A DNA stretch of 64,000 nt, taken from positions 1-64,000 of the forward strand of contig DAOLDB010000004.1 of assembly GCA_035327565.1 (NCBI GenBank), given 5' to 3'. The notes beneath the pieces are model-generated. The model was not told the DNA's origin. It saw only the letters and a program-made list of their open reading frames with translations, and did no database searches. This document shows, piece by piece, positions 1-8,733 of this stretch (positions within the stretch are counted from its first letter, which is position 1; each line of letters starts with the position of its first letter). The stretch is from JABDLO01 sp035327565. Its GTDB lineage: Bacteria > Bacteroidota > Bacteroidia > Chitinophagales > Saprospiraceae. A program made the position numbers and the translations under genes.

Positions 1-598
1 GATCGGGATGTCCATGCCAGGAAAAGCCGGTTGTGGAAAAAATGGCCATCCGGTTGAATACAGGAAGTATGCGCACCACACTTTTGCTTTTATCTTTTTC
101 CCACAATTCAAAGTGACCACCATATTCCTCCTTCCAGTCTTTGTTTAGGTATACCAATACGTTGAGACGGCGATCCAGATTCATGGTTTTATGTTTGTGA
201 AAATCGACATGAAGCTTTAAAAACCCACCGGGCTTGATCTGATGGCAACCTCCGCCTATAAAATAAGGATCGGGAATAAGGGTTTCCTGGATCCCGGATA
301 ATTCCTGAAGGAATTCCAGAAACGGTTCGGAGTTCAGAAAATGCAAAAAATTTCTGGTGTAAGGGCCAAATCGGCCTTCTCCACTGGAAGCCAGCTTATT
401 TTCGTTGGGATTAATATAGTGGATGTCTCCTTTATCTTTGTTCAGATCAGGGAACTCTTCCAGTATTTTCTCCAAAATGCGCGGATTAAAAAATTGATCA
501 ATGGCTATATTGGGGAAAGGTGGGTTAGTAAGGTATTTTTCACGGTAAAAATTTCCCCACTCTTTCAGTGATTTTGAAGAGTCAGCGATATAGTCCAT
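1..598 (-). CDS. 2OG-Fe(II) oxygenase, partial (C-terminus off the left edge)
   Basis: A reading frame opens with ATG at 598 and runs uncut to base 1, giving about 199 residues with the C-terminus missing. The translation contains LKLHVDFHKH, whose HxD is the usual iron-binding start of the double-stranded beta-helix, then NVLVYLNKDWKEEYGGHFELW, typical of the prolyl-4-hydroxylase-like 2OG-Fe(II) oxygenases (P4Hc). The distal His would lie just at or beyond the edge (FSWHGHPD is the last readable stretch). Family members hydroxylate protein or small-molecule substrates with 2-oxoglutarate and O2; the substrate here is unknown. It is divergent from the GT117 gene. A -7-like TATATTTG lies 17 bp upstream of the ATG. 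Confidence 0.85.
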   Translation of the reverse strand, partial: MDYIADSSKSLKEWGNFYREKYLTNPPFPNIAIDQFFNPRILEKILEEFPDLNKDKGDIHYINPNENKLASSGEGRFGPYTRNFLHFLNSEPFLEFLQELSGIQETLIPDPYFIGGGCHQIKPGGFLKLHVDFHKHKTMNLDRRLNVLVYLNKDWKEEYGGHFELWEKDKSKSVVRILPVFNRMAIFSTTGFSWHGHPD

Positions 599-614
599 TT
601 TTTAAAAATTTGGG

Positions 615-622
615 CAAATATA
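615..622 (-). promoter_or_regulatory. Candidate -7 promoter element for the oxygenase gene
   Basis: On the minus strand the bases read TATATTTG, a full match to the Bacteroidota -7 consensus TAnnTTTG, placed to give a short leader before the ATG at 598. I see no TTTG at the expected -33 spacing, so support is moderate. Confidence 0.4.
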
Positions 623-850
623 AAAGTAAATTCATCACGATAAGATCACAGACCAAAAAAGCATATAGATCAAAGCGGAATGTTGTATGTATTTTGATAT
701 ATCAGAAAGGTATATAGGCTTTTCTTCACAGATACATTCAGGGCATATGGAATAATTTAAAATACTGATGATCGAATATCAGTTATACTATAGCGGATCA
801 TTTCTTGGATATATTTGTAATTTTGAGCCATTAGAAACAATGAAATATCA

Positions 851-3800
851 ATGATGGAATCCATAAAAAGGGCAAAACAAATCACCGGGCTATTAATTTT
901 TCTGATCACTTTCACTGTATTTTTTTTCTCTGTCGAAAGGACGGGCAGCTTATGGGATTGTGGTGAATTTATTCTGGGTGCGCATAAGTTACAGGTGGTG
1001 CATCCTCCTGGAGCGGCTTTATTTTTATTGATTGGGAGAATGTTTGCCGGTTTTGCTGATCTTATATCGAGCAATCCTGCAGATATCGCTTTCAGTGTCA
1101 ACCTTATGTCTGGATTGTGTACTTCGCTGGCAGCAGTATTTATGGGTTGGGTTACCATGATTTTTGGCCGTATTCTTTTGGTAGGTAAAGGAGGCTATAC
1201 AGAAAAACATCAAAACCTATTGCTTTCCGGAGCAGGTCTGGCAACGGGATTGGCCACGGCTTTTTCCACTTCCATATGGTTTTCAGCTGTGGAAGGGGAG
1301 GTATATGCTATGTCGACGTTTTTTACTGCCTTAACTTTTTGGGCAGCAGTACATTGGTATCAGTTGGAAGATAATAAAGAATCTGACCGGTGGCTTTTAT
1401 TAGCTATATATTCAGGCGCCTTATCTACCGGTGTTCACTTACTTAGTATTTTGGCCTACCCTGCCATTGGCATGCTGGTATATTTCAAAAAGTACAAGAA
1501 ACATAATTTCACTGGAATGGCACTGAGTGCAATAGCAGGTATGGCGGCAATGGTTTTTGTTCAGAAACTCGTTATTGTTGGTATTCCTGCTTTGTGGCAG
1601 ATGTTTGAAATTCCCATGGTCAATGGATTGGGCATGCCTTTTCATTCCGGATTATTACCGGTGATTGCCCTGATCGGTGGACTTTCGTGGTTTCTCCTCA
1701 GATATGCGCAAAAGAAAGGATCCTATTTATTGCATTTGTGTACATTAGGCGCCATTTTAACGGTGATTGGATTTTCATCCATAGGGGTCATCGTCATCAG
1801 GGCCAATGCCGATACCCCGATCAATATGAATGTGCCGTCCGATGCTGTCAGACTGATCCCATATCTCAATAGGGAACAATACGGAGAAAGACCTTTACTG
1901 AAAGGTCCTCACTATGAGGCAGATGTTGCCGGAGTGAACCGTACCGAAAGATATGGAAGGGTTGGAAACCGGTATGAGATCGTAGATGAAAAATACGAAC
2001 CCACATATAATGACAGGGATATGATGCTGTTTCCACGCATAGGTCATAATGACGAAAACAGAAAACAACTCCATAATTACTGGAGAAATCAAATTATGGA
2101 AAATCCCAAAGGAAAACCCGACATGGCCTATAATCTGAAGTTTATGTGGAAGTATCAGTTGGGCTGGATGTATTTCAGATACTTTATGTGGAATTTTACG
2201 GGAAGGCAGAATGGAAAACAGGGTTACTTTCCCTGGGACCTATCCAGTGGTCATTGGATATCGGGGGTAAAATTCATTGATGAAATGCGCTTGTATAACA
2301 AAGATTATATTACTGATACGATGCGAAATGATCAGAGTAAAAACCGTTATTACTTTCTGCCTTTGCTATTGGGTTTGCTGGGTATGGTCTTTCACTATTC
2401 AGGCAACAGAAAGGACTTTATGGCGCTTTTGGCATTTTTCATCTTAACGGGAATTGGGATTATTATATATTCCAATCAGCCGCCTAATGAACCCAGAGAA
2501 AGAGACTATGTATTGGTGGGGTCATTTATGACATTTTGTATCTGGATTGGGTTAGCGGCTTTAGCCGTATTTGACCTCATAAAAGTGCGAATAAAAACAA
2601 AGCCAGCCGTACTTGCAGGAATAGCTTCACTGCTGGTATTAACGGCTCCGGTCATCATGGGTTTCCAGAATTATGATGATCATTCCAGACTTCATCAGTA
2701 TGCAGCACGTGATTATGCTTCCAACTTTTTAAACAGCCTGGAACCCAATGCCATCATTTTTACCTATGGGGACAACGATACCTATCCTTTATGGTATGCA
2801 CAGGAAGTTGAAAATATTCGGACCGATGTAAGAGTGGTCAATCTCAGCCTTATTCAGGTAGATTGGTATATCAATAAACTGAGAAGTAAAGTCAACGATT
2901 CTGAACCGATACAGTTAAGCATCAGTGAAGATGCTATCAGAGGCAGGAAGCGTAACCAGGTTTTCCTCCCACCTAATGACCGGACTTTTGACCTGGATAT
3001 GGCACTCCGGTATATCGGGGATCCAAAAAATGAACAAAACAATCAAACACTGGCACCTTCACGCCGGTGGGCCATTCATGTGGACAAAGCAAGGGTAATG
3101 AATAATAGTACCTTCAAAGTTCCTGAAGGAAAAAGCATAGACAGTTTGATAAGGATTAGTTTTGATGAAAATCAGCGATACATCACCAAAGATGAACTGA
3201 TGATACTGGATGTTATTTCCTCCAATTTTTATGACAGGCCCATATATTTTGCCGTTACCACTGTTTCCTCGAAGTTATTAGGATTACATGATAATACCCA
3301 ATTGGAAGGCTTGGCTTTGCGAGTAGTACCCTGGAGTACACCCAGCGACAAAAGCCTGAGCATTTATGGGAGCGGCATGGCTGCTACAGACATTTTGTAC
3401 GACAATATAATGACAAAATGGAGGTGGGGTAACTTTGATCAGAAAAGACTTTATGTCAATGAAAGTTATTCTCCGGCCATCAATGCCATGCGGATGGCAA
3501 TGATCAGGGCCGGATCGGAGTATTTAAATCAGGGCAATTCCGGCAGGGCTGCTGAATTGATGTTGAAATATTTTGAAGCATTTCCTCATTTTAACTTCCC
3601 ATATGATAAAGGCACATTGAACCCACTGAATATTCTTGTGAGGGCCGGCGATACAGAAAATGCTAAAAAGCACATAAGAATTTTAGCGGAAGAAACCCGT
3701 CAGAAGTTGATATTTTTTGAAAGTCTTGATCAGTATGCCATGGCTTCATTTCAGGATGATTATAAAGACGGTTTAGAGGTGATACGGTTTCTGGAAGCCT

Positions 3801-3874
3801 TGTCTTCTAATGTCAACGATGCCGGATTTAAAGATGAAATTTCAGGGATGTTAGGAACGTTCCTCAGAGGATAG
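851..3874 (+). CDS. GT117 family (DUF2723) membrane glycosyltransferase
   Basis: The 1007-residue protein starts with a membrane segment (about residues 11-28) followed by GSLWDCGEFILGAHKLQV and VHPPGAALFLLIGR, the hallmark of DUF2723/GT117 proteins (bacterial relatives of TMEM260 O-mannosyltransferases). The acidic WDCGEF segment probably corresponds to the catalytic acidic motif of GT-C enzymes. Many further membrane helices occur in residues 60-300 and 490-610, and a soluble C-terminal region follows from about 620, including FTYGDNDTYPLWYAQEV, which is usual in Bacteroidota members. The predicted role is lipid-linked sugar transfer to exported proteins; the acceptor is unknown. Two ATGs stand together (851, 854), so the start is uncertain by one codon. 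The gene seems monocistronic or co-transcribed with rpiB 62 bp downstream. Confidence 0.85.
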   Translation: MMESIKRAKQITGLLIFLITFTVFFFSVERTGSLWDCGEFILGAHKLQVVHPPGAALFLLIGRMFAGFADLISSNPADIAFSVNLMSGLCTSLAAVFMGWVTMIFGRILLVGKGGYTEKHQNLLLSGAGLATGLATAFSTSIWFSAVEGEVYAMSTFFTALTFWAAVHWYQLEDNKESDRWLLLAIYSGALSTGVHLLSILAYPAIGMLVYFKKYKKHNFTGMALSAIAGMAAMVFVQKLVIVGIPALWQMFEIPMVNGLGMPFHSGLLPVIALIGGLSWFLLRYAQKKGSYLLHLCTLGAILTVIGFSSIGVIVIRANADTPINMNVPSDAVRLIPYLNREQYGERPLLKGPHYEADVAGVNRTERYGRVGNRYEIVDEKYEPTYNDRDMMLFPRIGHNDENRKQLHNYWRNQIMENPKGKPDMAYNLKFMWKYQLGWMYFRYFMWNFTGRQNGKQGYFPWDLSSGHWISGVKFIDEMRLYNKDYITDTMRNDQSKNRYYFLPLLLGLLGMVFHYSGNRKDFMALLAFFILTGIGIIIYSNQPPNEPRERDYVLVGSFMTFCIWIGLAALAVFDLIKVRIKTKPAVLAGIASLLVLTAPVIMGFQNYDDHSRLHQYAARDYASNFLNSLEPNAIIFTYGDNDTYPLWYAQEVENIRTDVRVVNLSLIQVDWYINKLRSKVNDSEPIQLSISEDAIRGRKRNQVFLPPNDRTFDLDMALRYIGDPKNEQNNQTLAPSRRWAIHVDKARVMNNSTFKVPEGKSIDSLIRISFDENQRYITKDELMILDVISSNFYDRPIYFAVTTVSSKLLGLHDNTQLEGLALRVVPWSTPSDKSLSIYGSGMAATDILYDNIMTKWRWGNFDQKRLYVNESYSPAINAMRMAMIRAGSEYLNQGNSGRAAELMLKYFEAFPHFNFPYDKGTLNPLNILVRAGDTENAKKHIRILAEETRQKLIFFESLDQYAMASFQDDYKDGLEVIRFLEALSSNVNDAGFKDEISGMLGTFLRG

Positions 3875-3936
3875 ACTCATTATGAGTGATCCGGTTGCTA
3901 TAGAAACATGCATTATTAAATATAAAATTATTTGTA

Positions 3937-4389
3937 ATGAAAAACGATATACAAAGAATCGCTGCTATTGGGTGTGACCATGCAGGATTTCCATATAAGA
4001 AAGCAGTTGAATCGATATTGAAAGACAGGAAATTTCATGTGTTGGATATGGGAACAAATTCCACTGATCCTGTGGATTATCCCGATTTTGTGCACCCTGT
4101 AGCAGAAGCCATTGAAAATGGAGATGCTGAATTTGGCTTTTTAATATGTGGAAGTGGCAACGGCGTATGTATGACAGTCAATAAACACAAAAATGTCAGA
4201 GGAATCATTTCCTGGAACCGTGAAGTGGCTTCTTTGGGAAGAAAACACAATAATGCCAACGTGCTCTGTCTCCCAGCACGGTTTGTAAGCAGAACGATGG
4301 TTACATTGATGGTCAAGACCTTTTTGGACACTGAATTTGAAGGAGGCAGGCATCAGCGACGAGTTGACAAAATAGGATGTGGTTTATAA
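3937..4389 (+). CDS. rpiB: Ribose-5-phosphate isomerase B (RpiB/LacAB family)
   Basis: At 150 residues the length is standard for RpiB. The motifs are clear: GCDHAGF near residue 12, DYPDF near 47, CGSGNG at 71-76 with Cys71 in the catalytic-base position, and GRKHNNANVLCLPAR near 101-115. RpiB interconverts ribose 5-phosphate and ribulose 5-phosphate in the pentose phosphate pathway as a cytoplasmic dimer. The family consensus CGTGIG reads CGSGNG here, a common conservative variant. The gene ends 6 bp before the convergent MORN-repeat frame, with no obvious terminator between them. Confidence 0.93.
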   Translation: MKNDIQRIAAIGCDHAGFPYKKAVESILKDRKFHVLDMGTNSTDPVDYPDFVHPVAEAIENGDAEFGFLICGSGNGVCMTVNKHKNVRGIISWNREVASLGRKHNNANVLCLPARFVSRTMVTLMVKTFLDTEFEGGRHQRRVDKIGCGL

Positions 4390-4395
4390 TGCTGT

Positions 4396-5223
4396 TTAGC
4401 TGTCAGATTTTTTGAATTCATCATTGGCCCAGGTTCCGGTAAATCTGATTTCTCCTGTTTTTTCAAATAAAGTTCCTTGACCTTCGCGTTTGTCCTCTTT
4501 CCAGTTGCCTATATAATAAATGCCTGTAACCCAGGTATATTTACCATGACCATGTCGCGTATCATAATAATAATCCCCAACATACAGTTCACCATCTTTC
4601 CATTGATATTGGCCTTTCCCATGTCTCATATTGTCTTTCCATTCTCCTTTATAAATACCCCCGGATTTCCAAATGCCAATACCTTTTCCATTGGCTTTGC
4701 CGTTTTTTACCTCACCTAAATAATGAATTTCATTTCCTTTCATATTGAAAATCACCAGGTATTCCTTTTCAGTTTCTACTTTGTATTGGATCAACTCTCG
4801 AAAATGAATGATACTGTCTTGCATTACAGAAATTAAATATTGCAGTGAATCCTTGTCTTTTTTACTATTCAGATCTAAATTCATTTTTTCTTCAATCAAA
4901 GCATTCAGTCTTTCAGCCCGATCTTCCAGTATACCCAAATACTGTTCTTTTTCAGCATTTAATACTTCAATAACAATTTCATTCTGATTTTTAAACTCCT
5001 CATTCTTTTGAATCATATCAATTCTTTGTTTGAACATGTAATTGAAGCGGGGATGAACATGTTCTAATTCCCGAAAAGTGACAAAAGCTGAAGACGAAGT
5101 TCCTAATAAAATATGATTTTTGACAATTTTATTATAGGCCTCTAGATCATTTGTTGCAGAAAGTAGAATGGTCGAGATGCTTTTATATCGATTGATATTG
5201 CTTTTAATTTTTTCTAGCACCAA
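4396..5223 (-). pseudogene. MORN-repeat protein gene, 5'-truncated and fused in frame to transposase remnant
   Basis: The frame has no ATG at its 5' end: it opens at a TTG (5221-5223) that lies inside the degraded IS1595 transposase frame. The first ~42 residues (VLEKIKSNI...NHILLGT) resemble the C-terminal tail of IS1595 transposases, so they are not native to this gene. From about residue 43 on the protein is distinct: a helical, charged, probably coiled-coil stretch (residues 60-150), then four complete and one partial MORN repeats (about 168-270; YLGEVKNGKANGKG, YKGEWKDNMRHGKG, YVGDYYYDTRHGHG, YIGNWKEDKREGQG, FTGTWANDEF). MORN repeats bind membranes or partner proteins. The native N-terminus, probably a signal or membrane segment, is missing. 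Translation could restart at ATG 5037 to give 213 residues, so a residual product is possible. Confidence 0.7.
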
Positions 5224-6097
5224 GAACCAATTAAAATAGTTTTAGAGGTATTTTGTGGCAACACCATTTCGAGGTCTGAAGAAATCACGTAGTAGTTTAT
5301 TTATATTATTCACATTCTGAAAATAATATATTTTTTCGGTGACCCTTTGAATATGGCAGGCCATGATAGTTTTGTGCTTCAACTTTCGATCATTTGAAAA
5401 TGCTGCATAACTTACATGCTTATCACTACAAAAAACCTCAACCTTATCTATTTATCCATACAGAACTGATGCCACTTTCTTATTGGAGATCTGACCTTTT
5501 TATACTACATGAAAGACTTTATTTCCTTGACGATCAGTTGTTACAAGTACTACCACTAGTTCATCACTTATACTTGCATTACTAACTCTTTCCCATCTTT
5601 TTTTGGATGGGCGAGTCATTTGTCAACTGCCTTTTTCTGAAACCCTGAAAAACAATTCATCTGCCTCAAGTATGGCTCTATATTGCTCAGCAGTTATTTC
5701 ACGAAAGTAGCTCTGTAACTCATGTCGCCATATGAATGATGTATTAATACCGATAACACATTCTTTGGCACTCTTATGTATAGAGTATCCAAATAGCAAT
5801 CCGTAAATGTACAACTTCACTCTGAAACTTTTTCTTTACCCAACATCAAACCTGTCCGGTAACATGGCTTAAGTACTTTTTACAATAATTACAATAATAA
5901 TTTATAACTTTATTAAGATTAAAGCCATAGCCTCTAATCGATTGAATTTTACAATTCGGACAACAACTGTGGTGCAATCCTTGCTCTTAGTCTACCTCAG
6001 TTTTAGTATCTAATATCTTAATCAAATCATTGATTAACAATTGCTTACTATACTCATCAAACGCAATGAATAATTCTTTAAAGCCTTCTAATACCAT
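5098..6097 (-). pseudogene. IS1595-family (ISXO2-like) transposase, degraded
   Basis: Reading the minus strand by eye recovers almost a full transposase broken by about five stops and one frameshift. From ATG 6097 comes an N-terminal helical segment ending at a TAA (5987-5989). A zinc ribbon follows: CCPNCK...YYCNYCKKYLSHVTGQ. After a frame change near 5830 comes KLYIYGLLFGYSIHKSAKE and TAEQYRAILEADELFF, containing the first catalytic Asp. Past a TGA at 5623-5625, the same frame gives LVVVLVTTDRQGN, VFCSDKHVSYAAF (second Asp), FQNVNNINKLLRDF and NGVATKYL-stop-NYFNWFLVLEKIK. This order of blocks is that of IS1595 family transposases (about 310-330 residues). No intact terminal inverted repeats were found. 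The element is dead and old. Confidence 0.8.
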
Positions 6098-6484
6098 TAA
6101 GATATGGACTTTTTGAAATAATACATATTATGTTACGAACATAATCACTCTGTTCTTACCAAAATAGAGACATCTGAAATATACTTGGATTTATTGTAAC
6201 ACTCAAAAGGACATATTGTGAAACATGATGAGTATAAATGTTAAATCTTTACAAAATACCACTTATAATGCTTGAAAATTTCTCGATTTACATAGTTTTG
6301 TCCTAGTTTAATTCAAATTTTGTTATTCCCCCTGAAGTTTACCAACTTCTTTCCATCTAGCTGTTAACTTTCTACGATGGGAATTTTATTTATATTTTTT
6401 AAAAAATAACCAATGATATAGGGGGAAATTCCCTTGGTTATATTGGAATGCCATTCCGAATGTATGAGATTCATAGATAATTAA
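6098..6484. other. Intergenic region between the transposase relic and the GT2 gene
   Basis: About 390 bp, very AT-rich, no credible gene. It should contain the outer end of the IS relic, but I cannot identify an inverted repeat matching the other end. Its last 65 bp hold two small palindromes (listed separately) in promoter position for the downstream gene. Confidence 0.5.
6423..6457 (+). promoter_or_regulatory. Two adjacent palindromes upstream of the GT2 gene
   Basis: GGGAAATTCCC (6423-6433) and GGAATGCCATTCC (6445-6457) are both perfect odd-length palindromes, 11 bp apart, ending 27 bp before the ATG at 6485. Between them lies TATATTGG, one mismatch from the -7 element TAnnTTTG. The arrangement suits an operator/promoter, but no regulator is known. 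Confidence 0.4.
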
Positions 6485-7873
6485 ATGTACGAAATGAGAA
6501 TTAAAAACAACCTATTTCAGATTTTTGATTTCAAATTGAGATCAATACTGATAAAATCAAGTACGATGATTTTACTGATAGTTTCAATTTATTTATTTTA
6601 TGGATTGAACGACTTGTATTTTGATATATATTACAGCAGGATCAATAATGTATGGGGAAGAATAATTATTTCTTTTGCCGTTGTATTATTATCATTCAAA
6701 TTACTATTTTTTACTTACTTGTTGGGGTTGTTCTGGAGGTATAAACCTCAGGAATCGGTTATAAATGAATTATTACCACATTGCTCGGTTATCGTACCTG
6801 CCTACAATGAAAGTAGTTTTGTTTGGCAAACCCTTATAAGTATTGCAAACAGTAATTACCCCACTGAAAAGCTGGAAATGATTGCAATTGATGATGGGAG
6901 CATTGATGATACATGGAGTTGGATGGAGAAAGCAAAAGATCAATTAGGAAATCGCTTGACTATTCTACAACAACCACAAAACTTAGGTAAACGTCAAGCT
7001 TTATATCGTGGATTTAATAATGCTTCAGGTAAGATATTTATAACCATTGACAGTGATTCGATTGTACAAAAAAATACCCTCAGAAACTTAGTGAGCCCAT
7101 TTGTAAGGAATAAAAATTGTGGAGCAGTAGCAGGAAATGTAAAGATATTTAACAGGAAAAAGGCTTTTATTCCAAAAATGCTAAATGTCAGTTTTGCCTA
7201 CAGTTTTGAATTTGTTCGCGCTGCTCAAAGCGTATTGGAATGTGTACTTTGCACACCAGGTGCCTTGGCTGCTTATCGAAAAGATGCCGTAATGGCATGT
7301 TTACCAAATTGGATCAACCAGAGGTTTTTTGGTAAGTTAACAGATATTGGAGAAGATCGGGCCTTGACAAATATGATATTAAAACAAGGATATTCCGTGC
7401 TTTTTCAAAAAAACGCTAAAGTCTTTACCAATGTTCCTGAGAATTATGAAGGTTTGCATAAGATGTTTACACGTTGGGAGAGAAGTAATGTGAGAGAAAA
7501 TGTCATGATGAGCAGATTTGCTTTTGGCAAATTTCGAAAAAGTTCAACTTCAGGACCTAGATTATTGCTAATCAATCAGTGGATAAAAATTGTATTTGCA
7601 ATTCCATTTATTTTATTTATGATTGTATTTATAGCACTAAATCCCTTATTATATTTTACAAGTAAATTAATTGGGATCCTGATTTTTTCAAGTATTCCTG
7701 CACTGTACTATGCATTGAACCATGGTAGATTAGAATCTATTTGGGCATTTACTTATGGCATATTCTATGCATTTTGTTTGTTTTGGATCACCCCATATGC
7801 TATTGCAACAGCCAATAAAAGAGGTTGGTTAACACGTGGTTTATCTAAAAAAACAGAAATACCCGCTATTTAA
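6485..7873 (+). CDS. Processive membrane glycosyltransferase family 2 (HasA/PgaC-like polysaccharide synthase)
   Basis: 462 residues. Two membrane segments (about 25-48 and 58-84) precede a GT2 catalytic domain: VIVPAYNES (102-110), AIDDGS (134-139), TIDSDS (187-192, the DxD), GALAAYRKDAV (259-269), GEDRAL (289-294) and FTRWERS (328-334), which stands in the place of the QxxRW motif of processive synthases. Three further membrane segments follow (about 364-445). This is the architecture of hyaluronan, PNAG and cellulose synthases, which polymerise a nucleotide-sugar and extrude the chain through the inner membrane. The polymer cannot be predicted. It is the first gene of an AT-rich block with outer-membrane proteins. 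The start could also be ATG 6494. Confidence 0.88.
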   Translation: MYEMRIKNNLFQIFDFKLRSILIKSSTMILLIVSIYLFYGLNDLYFDIYYSRINNVWGRIIISFAVVLLSFKLLFFTYLLGLFWRYKPQESVINELLPHCSVIVPAYNESSFVWQTLISIANSNYPTEKLEMIAIDDGSIDDTWSWMEKAKDQLGNRLTILQQPQNLGKRQALYRGFNNASGKIFITIDSDSIVQKNTLRNLVSPFVRNKNCGAVAGNVKIFNRKKAFIPKMLNVSFAYSFEFVRAAQSVLECVLCTPGALAAYRKDAVMACLPNWINQRFFGKLTDIGEDRALTNMILKQGYSVLFQKNAKVFTNVPENYEGLHKMFTRWERSNVRENVMMSRFAFGKFRKSSTSGPRLLLINQWIKIVFAIPFILFMIVFIALNPLLYFTSKLIGILIFSSIPALYYALNHGRLESIWAFTYGIFYAFCLFWITPYAIATANKRGWLTRGLSKKTEIPAI

Positions 7874-8025
7874 AATAAAAGAGTGTGTCAAATATGGGAA
7901 TTTACGATTTCATTTCTAAAAAGATGCAGCAACTTTTTATGAAGTTTTATATTAATGAACCATTTTTACATTTCAATTTAGAAAGTTTTTTAATTTATAA
8001 TTATCTACGATTCTAATTTTCATTT

Positions 8026-8730
8026 ATGGTAAAGAATATTAAGGTAAAAAATTTGATTTTAGTAGTAATATTCCTTAGTATATTTTGCATTACACCTTCA
8101 CAATCAGTAGGGCAAGTAAGTATTGACACTATGGAGTATGAAGGTACATCCATAAGTAAATATTCTTATTTCCTTAACGATACTTATTTAACTTTTGGAA
8201 TTAATCTTTCTGGCATATATTATAGCAATAATTTTAGACAATTAAGTTATGCAACAGGATTTGGATTTGGATTAGAACATTACATTCCAACAACCTATAA
8301 GTTTTTTATCAATGCCGGTGCAAATTTGTCAAATCGAGCATTTATCCATCGATACAGTAATCAAGGAATATTGAGATATCAAAGTATATATTTTGATATT
8401 CCAATTACAGCTTCTTTTGAATTGCCTATTCTAAGAGAATACGATTTTAGAATGATATTAGGTCTTTTTGGCAGTACCCGAATAGCTTCATGGACCAATA
8501 ATACTTACACACCTGATTATATCAGAAATGGGAATTTTACATATGACAATAACCATTTCAATAGATTTGATTTTGGGTGGTTATTTGGTGCAAGTATTGA
8601 ATACAAAAATTACATGTTGAGGATTAGAGGTTTCTCCGGATGGAATAATTTACAGAAGAATGAACAGGGCATGATAAACACCTTTACGTTTGATGTTGGA
8701 TATTTTTTATTCAGAGGAAAAAAGAAGTAA
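8026..8730 (+). CDS. Outer-membrane beta-barrel protein, exported
   Basis: 234 residues with an N-terminal hydrophobic signal (about residues 9-29, ending near SVGQ). The rest has alternating polar/aromatic strands, for example YLTFGINLSGIYYSN, GFGLEHYIP, FFINAGANLSNRAFIH, FDWLFGASIEY-type segments and a terminal strand FTFDVGYFLF. This fits small Bacteroidota barrels of the PorT-like (outer membrane beta-barrel, OMP_b-brl) kind. It sits 152 bp after the synthase and 3 bp before the next gene, so it is probably in the same transcription unit. A role in polymer export or anchoring is inference from position only. Confidence 0.7.
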   Translation: MVKNIKVKNLILVVIFLSIFCITPSQSVGQVSIDTMEYEGTSISKYSYFLNDTYLTFGINLSGIYYSNNFRQLSYATGFGFGLEHYIPTTYKFFINAGANLSNRAFIHRYSNQGILRYQSIYFDIPITASFELPILREYDFRMILGLFGSTRIASWTNNTYTPDYIRNGNFTYDNNHFNRFDFGWLFGASIEYKNYMLRIRGFSGWNNLQKNEQGMINTFTFDVGYFLFRGKKK

Positions 8731-8733
8731 AAA

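Noticed and set aside
341..571. 76-codon plus-strand frame
   Set aside because: Antisense to the 2OG-Fe(II) oxygenase, which has family motifs; the plus frame has none.
3875..3887. ACTCATTATGAGT palindrome between GT117 and rpiB
   Set aside because: Short, no T-run and no promoter context; could form by chance.
5394..5585. 63-codon plus-strand frame
   Set aside because: It lies antisense to the decayed IS1595 transposase, whose minus-strand blocks explain the sequence better.
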